In this document: positions 18,357 through 27,865 of the stretch, piece by piece
Layout of the letters: every line of letters begins with the position of its first letter
Numbering within the stretch: the first letter of the stretch is position 1
Assembly (NCBI GenBank): GCA_030068525.1
Contig: JASJOS010000007.1
Location: forward strand, 310,001-374,000
Length of the DNA: 64,000 bases
From: Xanthocytophaga flava
Lineage (GTDB): Bacteria > Bacteroidota > Bacteroidia > Cytophagales > 172606-1
Direction: 5' to 3'
The notes under the pieces: generated by a model
Seen by the model: the letters and a program-made list of their open reading frames with translations, nothing else
Told to the model about the DNA's origin: nothing
Databases searched by the model: none
Translations under genes and position numbers: made by a program

Positions 18357-19319
18357 TTATGTACTCTGCGTCTTGCGTTCTCTCCGTTTTATTTTAGCAT
18401 GAATATCTCGTTGCACTTCGTCTATACAAGCATTGATCTCAAAGCCCAGTAGAATAATGAATGACAGCAGGAAGAACCATAACATCAAACCAATAAGTGT
18501 TCCGATAGAACCATAGAGACGGTTGTACGAAGCAAAATTGCTGATATAATAGGAGAAGAAGTGCGTGACCAGAATACACAAAACAGCCGCTGTAACGGAG
18601 CCAGTAGAAAAGAAACGCCAGCGTTTGTGAATGGCAGGTCCCCAATAATAAATAATAGAAATAGCCACAAAGAACAGCGCAAACGTAACTCCATATTGCA
18701 AGCCGGAAATAAGAAACAGGGATACATCGTCATTGAGCAGTCCCCAGGCATCATGATTGACCAACCATTTTAATACTACGTTCCCAATAATAACTACCAC
18801 CACAGCCATGACCAATGCAAATACCAGAAGTCCCGTTAGCCCCGTAGCAATCAAACGTGTTTTTAAGAAACTTCGCCGGTCAATAGTTCTATAGGCTCTG
18901 TTAAAGGCACCCATCAGAGACATCATACCATTGGTTGCAGCGTAAAAAGCCAGCACAAAACCCAAAGACAGCAATCCGCTGCGTGGACGGCTCACAATAT
19001 CAATAATAGTGGCAGAAAGCTCTTTGTATACACTGGCAGGTAGCACCTGTCCCATCAATTCCAGGATCTGCGTATCCAGATGTTCTACAGGAATGTAAGG
19101 TATGAGTGTAAACAAAAAGATAATAGATGGGAAAACGGATAAGGTAAAGCTGAATGCAACGGCATTTGCACTAGGCCCTAAATCGTCCTTGTCAATCTCT
19201 TCTATCAGCTTTTTCAGTACTAACCAGAGAGGAGTTTGTCCATCCCGCAAATGAATCCGTGACAACTTCTGCTTTATTGGGACAAGCTTCCGAAATAAAC
19301 GTCTTTTATACTTATTCAC
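18357..19319 (-). CDS. YihY/BrkB-family inner-membrane protein
   Basis: A 320-residue protein with a cytoplasmic N-terminus rich in Lys and Arg and six hydrophobic segments between about residues 55 and 305. Family features are ANAVAFSFTLSVFPSIIFLF near residue 52 and the later GSIGTLIGLMLWFFLLSFII followed by GFEINACIDE. The family is widespread, once misnamed ribonuclease BN, and its transport or structural role is unclear. The start is GTG at 19319; no in-frame ATG fits. It lies downstream of the thioesterase gene on the same strand. Confidence 0.9.
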   Translation of the reverse strand: MNKYKRRLFRKLVPIKQKLSRIHLRDGQTPLWLVLKKLIEEIDKDDLGPSANAVAFSFTLSVFPSIIFLFTLIPYIPVEHLDTQILELMGQVLPASVYKELSATIIDIVSRPRSGLLSLGFVLAFYAATNGMMSLMGAFNRAYRTIDRRSFLKTRLIATGLTGLLVFALVMAVVVVIIGNVVLKWLVNHDAWGLLNDDVSLFLISGLQYGVTFALFFVAISIIYYWGPAIHKRWRFFSTGSVTAAVLCILVTHFFSYYISNFASYNRLYGSIGTLIGLMLWFFLLSFIILLGFEINACIDEVQRDIHAKIKRRERKTQST

Positions 19320-19486
19320 CTTTTTACAACAACTACCAGATGTAAAACAACAATTATAGATTCTCTATCTTTGACCTCACCTAACTCCCATACTATTTTA
19401 TATTGATCCGATCTTAAAAATAGCAGGTTTTCCCAATAAAAGGGAGACAATGTGAGGTATTCGTATAAATTACATAGAAATGTTTA

Positions 19487-19891
19487 CTAAAGATAGGGTC
19501 TCAACTTTTGTACCAGATCTGCAGGAGCTTTGGTGATTTTATTTGAGTGTTTGTCTATAAACACCAGTGTAGTTTCTCCGGTATTTAGTAAGGTCCCTTC
19601 TTCATTGCAAATCTCATAACTGAATAACATCCGTACAGTGGGCATTGTTTTGATCAGTACTTTTACTGTTAATAAATCATCATACTTGGCAGGTTGATGG
19701 TAACGGGAACTATGTTCATATACTGGCAGCATTACACCTGAATCTTCCAGCTTTTTATAACTAAATCCCAGGCTACGCAGCGATTCTACCCGTCCTATTT
19801 CATAATAACGGGCATAGTTGCCATAGTAAACATATCCCATCTGGTCAGTATCTGCATAGCAAACGCGTATTCTTTCTTCGTGTATATACAT
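19487..19891 (-). CDS. Acyl-CoA thioesterase, YbgC/hotdog family
   Basis: A 134-residue single hotdog domain. The signature VCYADTDQMGYVYYGNYARY (residues 10-29) contains the catalytic Asp and the conserved Gly-Asn-Tyr that 4-hydroxybenzoyl-CoA and YbgC thioesterases share. It hydrolyses acyl-CoA thioesters in the cytoplasm; the preferred chain is unknown. In proteobacteria ybgC sits with tol-pal genes. Here the downstream neighbour is the YihY-type protein. An inverted repeat CCTGTCTG/CAGACAGG (19910-19933) lies in the leader. Confidence 0.88.
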   Translation of the reverse strand: MYIHEERIRVCYADTDQMGYVYYGNYARYYEIGRVESLRSLGFSYKKLEDSGVMLPVYEHSSRYHQPAKYDDLLTVKVLIKTMPTVRMLFSYEICNEEGTLLNTGETTLVFIDKHSNKITKAPADLVQKLRPYL

Positions 19892-20083
19892 AGTTTTGGG
19901 TTAATATGTCCTGTCTGTAATTGTTCAGACAGGTTTATATAATGAGTGGGCAAACTAAAAGGTTTTCCAAAGAAAAAGCAAAAGAGAGGAATGTAGCAGA
20001 GAAGAGATGCTGATCCATTTTTTGATAGTACAAATAGTTATACACAGCAAACCATTTGACCTGGACAATATGCATAAAAACTT

Positions 20084-20154
20084 GTACAGTGAATTCCGCT
20101 CAAAAAGAATTCTTGTAGTGAATTCAATGCATCGGCAAATTTGTAGTGAACTCT
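20084..20154. repeat. Cluster of short degenerate repeats
   Basis: AGTGAATTC occurs at the start of the cluster and again preceded by TTGT; a third copy reads TTGTAGTGAACTC. A related GAATTC also occurs between them. The units are not gene-associated and resemble another cluster at 34720-34915. Confidence 0.35.
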
Positions 20155-20351
20155 AGGCAGATTATTTTTGATCAGAAGAGTAACAATTATTTTCTCATCT
20201 TACTACATGCATAGAAGAAACTGTAAATCTCATCTGAGCATAATTCAGTTTAACGCCTCGTTCAGCAAAAATCAACAAAGAAAAAACTATAGAAAATTCT
20301 ATTCATGTTATAAAAAAGAAAAAGCCAGAATACATGATGGACAATAAAATT

Positions 20352-20549
20352 CTATATTTTCCTTCTTTTATCTAAAAATGATATTACTATCCTTAGTTTT
20401 TTTATTACATTAGCATTTAGAGTTAGTTCATAGGCAGGAATTGGATACAATCGCTTGGTGATTGCTTTTTTCATTGACAGCACATCATTTGACAACAAGT
20501 CCTCTGGTTCAAATTTACCAAAACGGATCAGGGTTTGCTTAAGGTATGA
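20352..20549 (-). pseudogene. Possible decayed coding remnant
   Basis: A 65-codon stop-free frame has protein-like composition (LIRFGKFEPEDLLSND, then MKKAITKRLYPIPAYELTLN) but lacks a suitable ATG at its beginning and starts right after a stop. No family is recognised. It may be a relic of a longer gene or chance. Confidence 0.2.
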
Positions 20550-20887
20550 TCAGATAACACGCTTTGAATGGACTTGTTTCCCATTTAAAAGATTTTTGTT
20601 TTTGCCCTTTTTCGTTTTTTGATTAAGATATAGACTCATCCTGGGACGAGATACGTGTAATTTATAGTAGAGCTGCAAACACAAAAATTTGCAAAGTAGA
20701 GAATTAACTTTCAAAATAACTAATGAAGAAAAGTTAATAATACGCTAACGTCGGGCTCATATCTCCCTTGTCTATAACTCGTTTCTTTGCACGTTATTGC
20801 AGTTTTTGCTCCAATCTGTTTTATCCTCTTTGGCTGTAAAGCTGCACCTTATTGTCAAACCATTTTATCTTTCTTAACCATAGTAGT

Positions 20888-23800
20888 ATGCCTACAATTA
20901 CTCACGTTTTCAAATTCCGGCTGCAACATATGATCTGTCTATGGCTGTTCGGAATTATTGTCTGCTGCAGCATGCCTGTTGCATTTGCCCAAAGCCAAAA
21001 GACCGTAACGGGTACCGTATTAGATGCATCCAAAGAACCCTTACCAGGAGTAGCCGTTACCATCAAGGGAAAAACCACTGGTACAGTGACCGATAATTTC
21101 GGAAAGTACAGTATTGTGGTTGGCGGGCCTGATGACGTATTATTATTTTCTCTGATTGGAATGATGCCCGAATCAGTAGTAGTGGGTAATCAGACACAGG
21201 TTAATATGACTATGACACAGGATGTACGTACCCTGAACGAAATAGTAGTGGTAGGGTATGGTACACAAAAAAAATCCGACGTAACCGGTGCCATCAGTTC
21301 TGTAAAAGGTGAAGACTTTAACCGTGGGGTTGTTACCAATCCAGGCCAACTTTTGCAGGGAAAAATTTCAGGTGTTAATATAACAAATTCTAGTGGTGAG
21401 CCTGGTGCTGCCCAAAATGTCATCATTCGCGGTATCGGTAGTTTGCGTTCCGGAACACAGCCACTATATGTAGTCGATGGCTTTTTGATTGACAACGCCT
21501 CTCAGGGCTTTGATACCAACCCGCTAAACTTTCTTAACCCCAATGACATCGAAAGCATGGACGTGCTGAAGGATGCCAGTGCTACTGCCGTATACGGAGC
21601 CAGAGCAGCCAATGGGGTTGTGGTTATTACTACAAAAAAAGGCAAAGCCGGAAAAACAGAAATGAGCTTTTCAGCCTCAACAGCATGGTCTTCATTGTCC
21701 AGAAAAATAGGGGTGTTCAGTGCCGATGAGTTTCGTAAACAAGTAGTGGCTAATAAGGGTAATCTGATCGACGGCAAGGGAAATACCGATTGGCAAGACG
21801 AATTGACTCAAACCGGCCTGTCCAAACAAATCGATTTGTCTATCGGTGGCGGGTCTAGTGATAAGTTCTCCTACTATGCATCCGCAGGTTATCAGGATCA
21901 GGAGGGGATTCTGAAGAAGAGCAATCTGAAACGGTATTCCGGCAAGTTGAATATGAATCAGAAGGCAATCAATGGCAAGCTGAATATAGACTATAACCTG
22001 ACAGCGTCTCGTACTGAAAATTTACGTCCAAGTATCACCTCCACCATCACGGATATGATTAGTTTGAATCCTACGATTCCAGCTTATACCGATGGTCAAC
22101 CTACTTTGTTGCCTACGAATGCCTTAAACCCATTAAAACGGTACGACATTTACAGTGATAAGGCCATTAACAACCGTATTCTGGCTAGCATTTCACCTTC
22201 TGTAGAAATCGTGAAAGGTCTGGTATATAAGTTGAACCTTGGCGTTGATTATTCCGGTACTACTCGTGACCAGCAGTACAAACCGTTTCCATCGGTTGTG
22301 AATGAGTCTAATGTAGCAAACGGATCATTATCCACCACTATCAGCGCAAATACGAATAAGCTTGTAGAAAATACACTCAACTACAACTGGCGTAAAGACA
22401 ATCATAACCTTATCTTATTGGCGGGGCACTCCTATCAAAGCTTCTTGGAAGAAATCAGAACATTTACGTACAATGGATTTGTCAATAATAACATCGACCC
22501 ACAATACCAGGATCAAACCAGTACAACGGGATTTCCTACAACAGTAAATGCATCAGCTACGAAAAACGAGCTACAGTCATTCTTTGGAAGAGTAAACTAT
22601 ACATTCAAAGACAAATATCTGTTTACGGCAACCCTGCGTGCTGATGGATCTTCCAAGTTTGGTGCCAATAACAAGTATGGCTATTTCCCTTCGGTTGCCG
22701 CAGGATGGAATATCAGCAACGAAGCCTTTATGACCAACTCGTTTTTCAGTAATCTGAAATTACGGGCAAGCTGGGGACAAACAGGTAATCAGGAGATTCC
22801 TTCCAAGATTACAAAAACCAGCTACTCAGAAGATCGGTTGATAACAGGAGATAAAAGTTATAATACGTATCCCATTGACCCTACTACTACTACCATTAAC
22901 GGTTATCCATACGGAGTGGCATATACACGTATAGCAAACCCAAATCTGAAATGGGAGGTATCTACCCAAATCAATGTGGGTATCGATTTCGCTTTCCTAG
23001 ATAATCGCCTGACAGGTACATTAGATTATTTTAACAAACAATCTTCAAACATCCTTCTGGAAGTGACCCCAATCGATCCGGTGCAGCCTACCTCTTTCTA
23101 CTGGACTAACATCCTGGGTATGAAGATCCAGAACAACGGTCTTGAGTTTGCGCTGGATTACAATGGTAAAATCAATAACGATTTCTCGTATAACATCGGT
23201 GGTAACGTTACCTACATTCAAAATAAGGTAAAAAAATCGCCTTATTCTGTGTTAACAACTGGCGCAGCTCAAGGTTCGGGACAAACCGGTGCCACCATTA
23301 ATGGCTATATTACCAATGAGCCAATAGGTGCATTCTATATGTATGAGTTTGAAGGAATTGGCGAAGATGGCCGCAATAAGTTTAAAGATAACAATGGTGA
23401 TGGTGCAATATTAGACAATGACCGCCGTGTGGTAGGTAGTGCGATCCCTAAATTCATCTATGCTTATCACATAAACCTTAGATACAAAGGCTTTGACCTG
23501 GGTATCAACTTTAATGGTGTAGCCGGAAACAAAGTCTACAATCACACGGCTATGAGTCTGTTTACCAAAGCACAATTGACCACGTCTAACAACACAACAG
23601 ATTTTGCCACTAAGTATCCTAATGAAGTTACGTCAAACGCTAACACCGTATCTACCCGTTACCTAGAGAATGGTTCTTTCCTGAGACTAAACAATGCAAC
23701 ACTAGGCTATTCACTGGCTCCTGAAAAGATCGGATTGGCCAATGTTGTTCGTAACATCCGTCTGGCAGTAACTGGTCAAAACCTGTTTGTAGCCACTAAA

Positions 23801-23926
23801 TATTCCGGATTTGATCCTGAAATCAACACAGGGTCAACGATAGGCGGAGTGCAAACTTTTGGTATAGACTATTTTACCTATCCTAAAGCAAGAACATTCC
23901 TGATCAGCCTTAATGCAACTTTCTAG
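20888..23926 (+). CDS. SusC/RagA-family TonB-dependent outer-membrane transporter
   Basis: A 1012-residue protein. A signal peptide ends near AFAQ (residue 35). A carboxypeptidase-regulatory-like domain follows (VTGTVLDASKEPLPGVAVTI), then a TonB-box/plug region (IVVVGYGTQKKSDVTGAISS) and the typical DASATAVYGARAANGVVVIT. The rest is a long beta-barrel ending in an aromatic C-terminus (LISLNATF). It imports a nutrient across the outer membrane with its SusD partner, which starts 45 bases downstream. The frame is open to a TTG at 20852, but the ATG at 20888 is chosen. No STN domain is seen, so anti-sigma regulation through this protein is unlikely. Substrate unknown. Confidence 0.95.
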   Translation: MPTITHVFKFRLQHMICLWLFGIIVCCSMPVAFAQSQKTVTGTVLDASKEPLPGVAVTIKGKTTGTVTDNFGKYSIVVGGPDDVLLFSLIGMMPESVVVGNQTQVNMTMTQDVRTLNEIVVVGYGTQKKSDVTGAISSVKGEDFNRGVVTNPGQLLQGKISGVNITNSSGEPGAAQNVIIRGIGSLRSGTQPLYVVDGFLIDNASQGFDTNPLNFLNPNDIESMDVLKDASATAVYGARAANGVVVITTKKGKAGKTEMSFSASTAWSSLSRKIGVFSADEFRKQVVANKGNLIDGKGNTDWQDELTQTGLSKQIDLSIGGGSSDKFSYYASAGYQDQEGILKKSNLKRYSGKLNMNQKAINGKLNIDYNLTASRTENLRPSITSTITDMISLNPTIPAYTDGQPTLLPTNALNPLKRYDIYSDKAINNRILASISPSVEIVKGLVYKLNLGVDYSGTTRDQQYKPFPSVVNESNVANGSLSTTISANTNKLVENTLNYNWRKDNHNLILLAGHSYQSFLEEIRTFTYNGFVNNNIDPQYQDQTSTTGFPTTVNASATKNELQSFFGRVNYTFKDKYLFTATLRADGSSKFGANNKYGYFPSVAAGWNISNEAFMTNSFFSNLKLRASWGQTGNQEIPSKITKTSYSEDRLITGDKSYNTYPIDPTTTTINGYPYGVAYTRIANPNLKWEVSTQINVGIDFAFLDNRLTGTLDYFNKQSSNILLEVTPIDPVQPTSFYWTNILGMKIQNNGLEFALDYNGKINNDFSYNIGGNVTYIQNKVKKSPYSVLTTGAAQGSGQTGATINGYITNEPIGAFYMYEFEGIGEDGRNKFKDNNGDGAILDNDRRVVGSAIPKFIYAYHINLRYKGFDLGINFNGVAGNKVYNHTAMSLFTKAQLTTSNNTTDFATKYPNEVTSNANTVSTRYLENGSFLRLNNATLGYSLAPEKIGLANVVRNIRLAVTGQNLFVATKYSGFDPEINTGSTIGGVQTFGIDYFTYPKARTFLISLNATF

Positions 23927-23971
23927 GCAACAAACAAACCATTCTCTTACTATCATTAAAAAACAAATCAA

Positions 23972-25717
23972 ATGAAAAATATAGAATTGAATAGAATACT
24001 GCTGGTGGCTGTATTTTTACTCACATTTTTTGGTTGTACCTCTTTAGATGAAGAAATTCTGGATGAGTCTCTAACCGGCTCCGGTCAGGCAGAAGTTGTC
24101 AGTGGGTCGATAGCACCTGCGTATGGTATGCTCCGTCAGGTATGGCTACATACCAATAACTTTGGACTACAGGAAATAGCTTCTGATGAGGCTATCCTGC
24201 CAAATCGTGGGGGTAAAGATTGGTATGATGGAGGCAAGTACATTGCGGTTCATCAACATTTAATGACTCCCAGCAATGCGTTGGTAGGAGATACCTGGAC
24301 CCAAATCACCCTATGCCTGTTCAGAACGGTAATTGCTCAGGAAAAACTAAAGGTAGAAGCTGACAAGGGAAATACGGCAGCAGCAGGCGCACTGAATGAA
24401 ATGATTGCCATGAATGCCTATCTTAACATGATGGCACTTGACAACTGGGGTCTTATTTTCAAAAAAGAACGTTCAGATGCTATGTCCGAAATTCTAAGAG
24501 GACAAGCAGCCATTGACTACCTCGAAAGCCAACTTCTATCAGTTGTAGATGTGATTGGCACTAACAACGGGCCAGGTAGGTTTACTAAAGATGCCGTGCG
24601 TGCATTGCTAGCTCGACTCTACTTAAATGCTGCTGTTTATCGTGATCCCTATGGCACGCCTAACTTTAAGAAGGAGGATATGGACAAAGTGATCCAGTAT
24701 ACAAGCAGTATTATTTCAGGTGCTCACACTTTATCTCCTGAATACTTTGCGCTGTTTAACGATAATAACAACAGCAACTCCGAACTGATCTTTTCACTTG
24801 ATCAAAAAGGCTTACTCCAGACCGAACATCAGCGTTGGGCGTATTGGTCCATCTCCGGTGACCAGGTTCCAAGACCAGAATTCCCTAATACCCGAGGTAC
24901 CGATGCCGCAGCAGCTACCCCTGACTTTATTCAGACTTGGGCTGATGCGTATGGCAGTATAGAGCAAGCGGAAGCGGATGCTCGCTTTTATCAGAAGAAT
25001 ACGATTGTGCCAGAGAATCTGAAAGATCTTACCGGAGTAAATCCAACAAATGACGCTGACCATTACTATTGTGTGAAAGCTACCAACTTTGAAATTGACA
25101 GAGGATTTATTCGTGGTATTATTTGGGGTCCCAGAAAGGATGCGAAAGGCAATATTCTAACTTGTTCCGATGGAACGGTGAGAATATATCCTGTTATTAA
25201 CAAGAGAACAAGTGGGGCAAACCTCAGTTATGTTAATCATACGCTTCAGGTGGATTTTACCACAGAGGGAAGTTTGCATAATACGGGTTACCGGTTTTCG
25301 AAATACCAGTTTAGTCATACAGCTAATGATTGTTGTTCCTATAGCAGTGTTGATCTGGTTTTGGTCCGTCTGGGAGAAATTTATCTGATGCGTGCCGAAG
25401 CCAAGCTGAGAAATGGCGACAATGCCGGAGCACTGGAAGATATCAATACGTTACGTACTTCCAGAAATGCCCGCCCTGCACAAACTCCGAAAGCATTGAC
25501 ATCTATTGACCTAGATATATTGTTCCGTGAAAGCGGATTTGAACTGTACTGGGAAGGACTGAGAAGAAACTATCAGATACGGTTTGGCAAATACGAAGGA
25601 ACCTGGACAGGTAAGGATGACAAAGATGTGCACAAAAGATTGTTCCCAATCCCTCAGAAAGCAATCGATGGTGCCTCCAATTTAGAAGGATATATGGTAC
25701 AAAATCAGGGATATTAA
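23972..25717 (+). CDS. SusD/RagB-family nutrient-binding outer-membrane lipoprotein
   Basis: A 581-residue protein with a lipoprotein signal (LLTFFGCTSLDEE; Cys is the lipid site). Family features include NAYLNMMALDNWG, AVRALLARLYLNAAVY and the late LVRLGEIYLMRAEAKLRNGD, a TPR-like helix pair. The C-terminal RESGFELYWEGLRRNYQIRF is the usual SusD ending. It caps the SusC barrel and captures ligand at the cell surface. It is co-transcribed with the SusC gene and followed by a strong terminator. No glycosidase is next to the pair; the convergent neighbour is a PHP-type hydrolase. Confidence 0.95.
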   Translation: MKNIELNRILLVAVFLLTFFGCTSLDEEILDESLTGSGQAEVVSGSIAPAYGMLRQVWLHTNNFGLQEIASDEAILPNRGGKDWYDGGKYIAVHQHLMTPSNALVGDTWTQITLCLFRTVIAQEKLKVEADKGNTAAAGALNEMIAMNAYLNMMALDNWGLIFKKERSDAMSEILRGQAAIDYLESQLLSVVDVIGTNNGPGRFTKDAVRALLARLYLNAAVYRDPYGTPNFKKEDMDKVIQYTSSIISGAHTLSPEYFALFNDNNNSNSELIFSLDQKGLLQTEHQRWAYWSISGDQVPRPEFPNTRGTDAAAATPDFIQTWADAYGSIEQAEADARFYQKNTIVPENLKDLTGVNPTNDADHYYCVKATNFEIDRGFIRGIIWGPRKDAKGNILTCSDGTVRIYPVINKRTSGANLSYVNHTLQVDFTTEGSLHNTGYRFSKYQFSHTANDCCSYSSVDLVLVRLGEIYLMRAEAKLRNGDNAGALEDINTLRTSRNARPAQTPKALTSIDLDILFRESGFELYWEGLRRNYQIRFGKYEGTWTGKDDKDVHKRLFPIPQKAIDGASNLEGYMVQNQGY

Positions 25718-25737
25718 TCCAAAATAGACTCAAAAAA

Positions 25738-25779
25738 GAAACCGGCAAGAAACTCTGTTTCTTGCCGGTTTCTTTTTTT
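25738..25779 (+). terminator. Strong terminator of the susC-susD operon
   Basis: A perfect 16-bp stem, GAAACCGGCAAGAAAC (25738-25753) with GTTTCTTGCCGGTTTC (25757-25772), has a three-base loop and seven T residues. Confidence 0.92.
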
Positions 25780-25858
25780 ATAAGACCACAAATAGATTAC
25801 AAATAAGGCAGCCTATTGGATAAGAAGCAGAGAGCTATACTCAAAGCAAGGAAAGTAC

Positions 25859-27082
25859 TCAAAAATTAGGGTCAAAGTTAAAGCATATGGGATTGGATAG
25901 AGCGACCATGTTTTCACTCAGAACCATTGATCCAGGAACCTGTGGATAGGCCGTTTGGGGACCTTCTATTGTAACACGATAATAACTCCGTTTGCCAGTA
26001 ATGGGTGTGTCGGTAAACTCAACTACAGGAAGTTTTCCTGTAGCCTGAAAAGTAGCAAACGAGCCTCCATTTTTTACAATAGTTACTGTGTATGTTGCTT
26101 CCGGAAGTGCGTTGCCACTTAGTTGTACCTGAAAGTGGACTACCTTGCCTGTTGATTTGGCATTGTCTCCCATCATCATATCCATCTTTCCGTCTTCATT
26201 CAGGTCGGCATAAAACTCAACACGAGGTGCGTAGGGGTTGGCACTTACCGAAACCCGTCCATTGGTGAGTGCATCTATTACGCCTTGTAATGTACGGGTC
26301 TTGGCAAATACCCAGGTAGTTGGTGTTCCTACATAATTAGCCGTAGCCTGCACACTGTTTTTGGTAGCCTTTTCCGGCGAATCAGGCACCCCATGATGAG
26401 CATCACTTCCACCTCTTCCGGTTAGTTTGCGACCTGAGGAAAGCATATCGTCCCAGATCATGATAGCATTCGCATTTTTAGGCCATACAGCCGAATTCCA
26501 AACTTCAATCGATTCGATCATATCATAGGAGTACCCAAAATGATCTTTTCCGCTTGGGTGGTTAGCTGAGAGGTGAATGCCCAGTTTTTTCTTTACTCCG
26601 GCTATTACTACATCCCTCTGATCCCGAACGTCGTATAGCTGTTGGTGGTCATACGGTTTAGCAGAAAAGGTATTGCCATGACCTCGGGTAGTGGTCCACT
26701 CTGCTCCATGTAGCAACAATAAAGAATCTGTTTTAAACTCCGGATCTACCCAGGTATGATGGGCAACATCTCCATTGACATGGTTATCATGATCCGTAAT
26801 ACCTATATAATCCATACCAACTGATTTAGAGAAGGCAACAATTTTTGAGATGGGATTATTAGACGACTCGGTACTATGTCGGGAGTGGAGGTGGAGATCC
26901 CCTTTTAGCCACATACCTTCTGTCAGGCTGGCAATGGGTGGTAGTTTGCCAATTTCTTTCTTTTCCCATGAATTCACATGGCCGGATTGTGCCATTACGG
27001 AAGAACTAAGGCTACAGGCCATTGTCAGCAACACTCCTGTGCAAGCAAAACTTTTATGCAGAGCCATTTCCAGAAGACTCAT
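25859..27082 (-). CDS. Secreted PHP-domain metallohydrolase, CehA/McbA type
   Basis: A 407-residue exported protein with signal peptide (GVLLTMACSLSSSVMAQ). The PHP metal site is clear: His64 and His66 in KGDLHLHSRHS, and Asp97-His98 in GITDHDNH. Further ligands are likely in the HGAEWTT and GGSDAHHG segments. CehA and McbA are metal-dependent hydrolases of this group acting on carbamates and amides; many relatives in Bacteroidota have unknown phosphoesterase-like roles. The C-terminal 120 residues form a beta-rich accessory region. The frame extends to a GTG at 27103, but the ATG at 27082 fits the signal. It converges on the SusC/SusD operon. Confidence 0.85.
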   Translation of the reverse strand: MSLLEMALHKSFACTGVLLTMACSLSSSVMAQSGHVNSWEKKEIGKLPPIASLTEGMWLKGDLHLHSRHSTESSNNPISKIVAFSKSVGMDYIGITDHDNHVNGDVAHHTWVDPEFKTDSLLLLHGAEWTTTRGHGNTFSAKPYDHQQLYDVRDQRDVVIAGVKKKLGIHLSANHPSGKDHFGYSYDMIESIEVWNSAVWPKNANAIMIWDDMLSSGRKLTGRGGSDAHHGVPDSPEKATKNSVQATANYVGTPTTWVFAKTRTLQGVIDALTNGRVSVSANPYAPRVEFYADLNEDGKMDMMMGDNAKSTGKVVHFQVQLSGNALPEATYTVTIVKNGGSFATFQATGKLPVVEFTDTPITGKRSYYRVTIEGPQTAYPQVPGSMVLSENMVALSNPICFNFDPNF

Positions 27083-27141
27083 TCTGTTGGTTGTTTTAAA
27101 CACTTTACTATGGTTTATAGGGTTTGACTATTAATTGACAG

Positions 27142-27149
27142 CAAAGGTA
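27142..27149 (-). promoter_or_regulatory. Promoter -7 element of the PHP hydrolase gene
   Basis: TACCTTTG on the minus strand matches TAnnTTTG. It lies 60 bases before the ATG at 27082. A TTG at 27165-27167 is a possible -33 element, at a 15-base spacing. Confidence 0.5.
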
Positions 27150-27219
27150 TAGACAGATAGGAGGCAATGTTGTTACGCTTTTGTTAAAAGACCGTTGCGT
27201 ATAATTTATGATTTTATGA

Positions 27220-27227
27220 TAGCTTTG
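27220..27227 (+). promoter_or_regulatory. Promoter -7 element of the ogt-like gene
   Basis: TAGCTTTG matches TAnnTTTG, with a TTG at 27195-27197 (22-base spacer). It lies 60 bases before the ATG at 27287. Confidence 0.45.
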
Positions 27228-27286
27228 AATAATAAGCTATATTTTGCTTCATACAGGTAGCACATACCTATTCAAAAACAGATTGA

Positions 27287-27796
27287 ATGTATTATCACAA
27301 AAAAATAACCTCTCCGGTAGGTGAATTGACGTTAGTAGCTACTGATCAAAGTCTTATGGCTGTACTTTGGGAGAATGATGACCCTACCCGAATACAGCTG
27401 GAAGAGAGTACAGAACAGGAAGATCATGTTCTCCTGGTTGAGGCAGGCAACCAATTAGCTGAATACTTTGGGAGAAAAAGAACAGGTTTTGAACTCCCTC
27501 TGGAATTTACAGGAACAGAATTTCAGAAAAAGGTATGGCAGGCACTTCTGACTATTCCCTTTGGTGAAACCCGAACGTATGGTCAGATTGCTCAGCAAAT
27601 CGGAGATCCCAATGCGGTACGTGCAGTGGGTGGAGCAGCCAATAAAAATCCTATTTCTATTATTGCACCCTGTCATCGGGTTATGGGTGCTTCAGGTAAA
27701 TTAACCGGATTTGCAGGAGGACTCAAGACTAAGTCGTATCTGTTACAACTTGAGTATACAAAACGCAATCCGACTCTCTGGCAGAGTTGGGAGTGA
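27287..27796 (+). CDS. ogt: Methylated-DNA--protein-cysteine S-methyltransferase
   Basis: A 169-residue DNA-repair protein that transfers O6-alkyl groups from guanine to its own cysteine. The active site is Cys129 in IIAPCHRVMG. The HTH recognition region is TRTYGQIAQQIGDPNAVRAV, with the arginine finger in NAVRAVGGA. Asn119 and the downstream GFAGGLKTK are also conserved. It is a single-domain Ogt type, without an Ada regulatory half. Its plus-strand transcript converges on the permease gene at 27866. Confidence 0.93.
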   Translation: MYYHKKITSPVGELTLVATDQSLMAVLWENDDPTRIQLEESTEQEDHVLLVEAGNQLAEYFGRKRTGFELPLEFTGTEFQKKVWQALLTIPFGETRTYGQIAQQIGDPNAVRAVGGAANKNPISIIAPCHRVMGASGKLTGFAGGLKTKSYLLQLEYTKRNPTLWQSWE

Positions 27797-27865
27797 GCAG
27801 TACAGTCCCAACAAAAATACCCGACCTTGCGGACGGGCATTTTCTGAAATAGTTTATAGTTTTAC

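Larger units (their letters stand above)
19892..20887. other. 1-kb intergenic region upstream of susC
   Basis: The longest non-coding stretch in the window. It contains a short cluster of degenerate repeats (20084-20154), a possible degraded coding remnant on the minus strand (20352-20549) and a spaced inverted repeat TTAACTTT (20704-20711) / AAAGTTAA (20730-20737). No complete gene was found. Regulation of the SusC/SusD operon probably resides in the last 200 bases. Confidence 0.5.

Noticed and set aside
19366-19373. TATCTTTG on the plus strand
   Set aside because: A promoter-like match, but both flanking genes lie on the minus strand.
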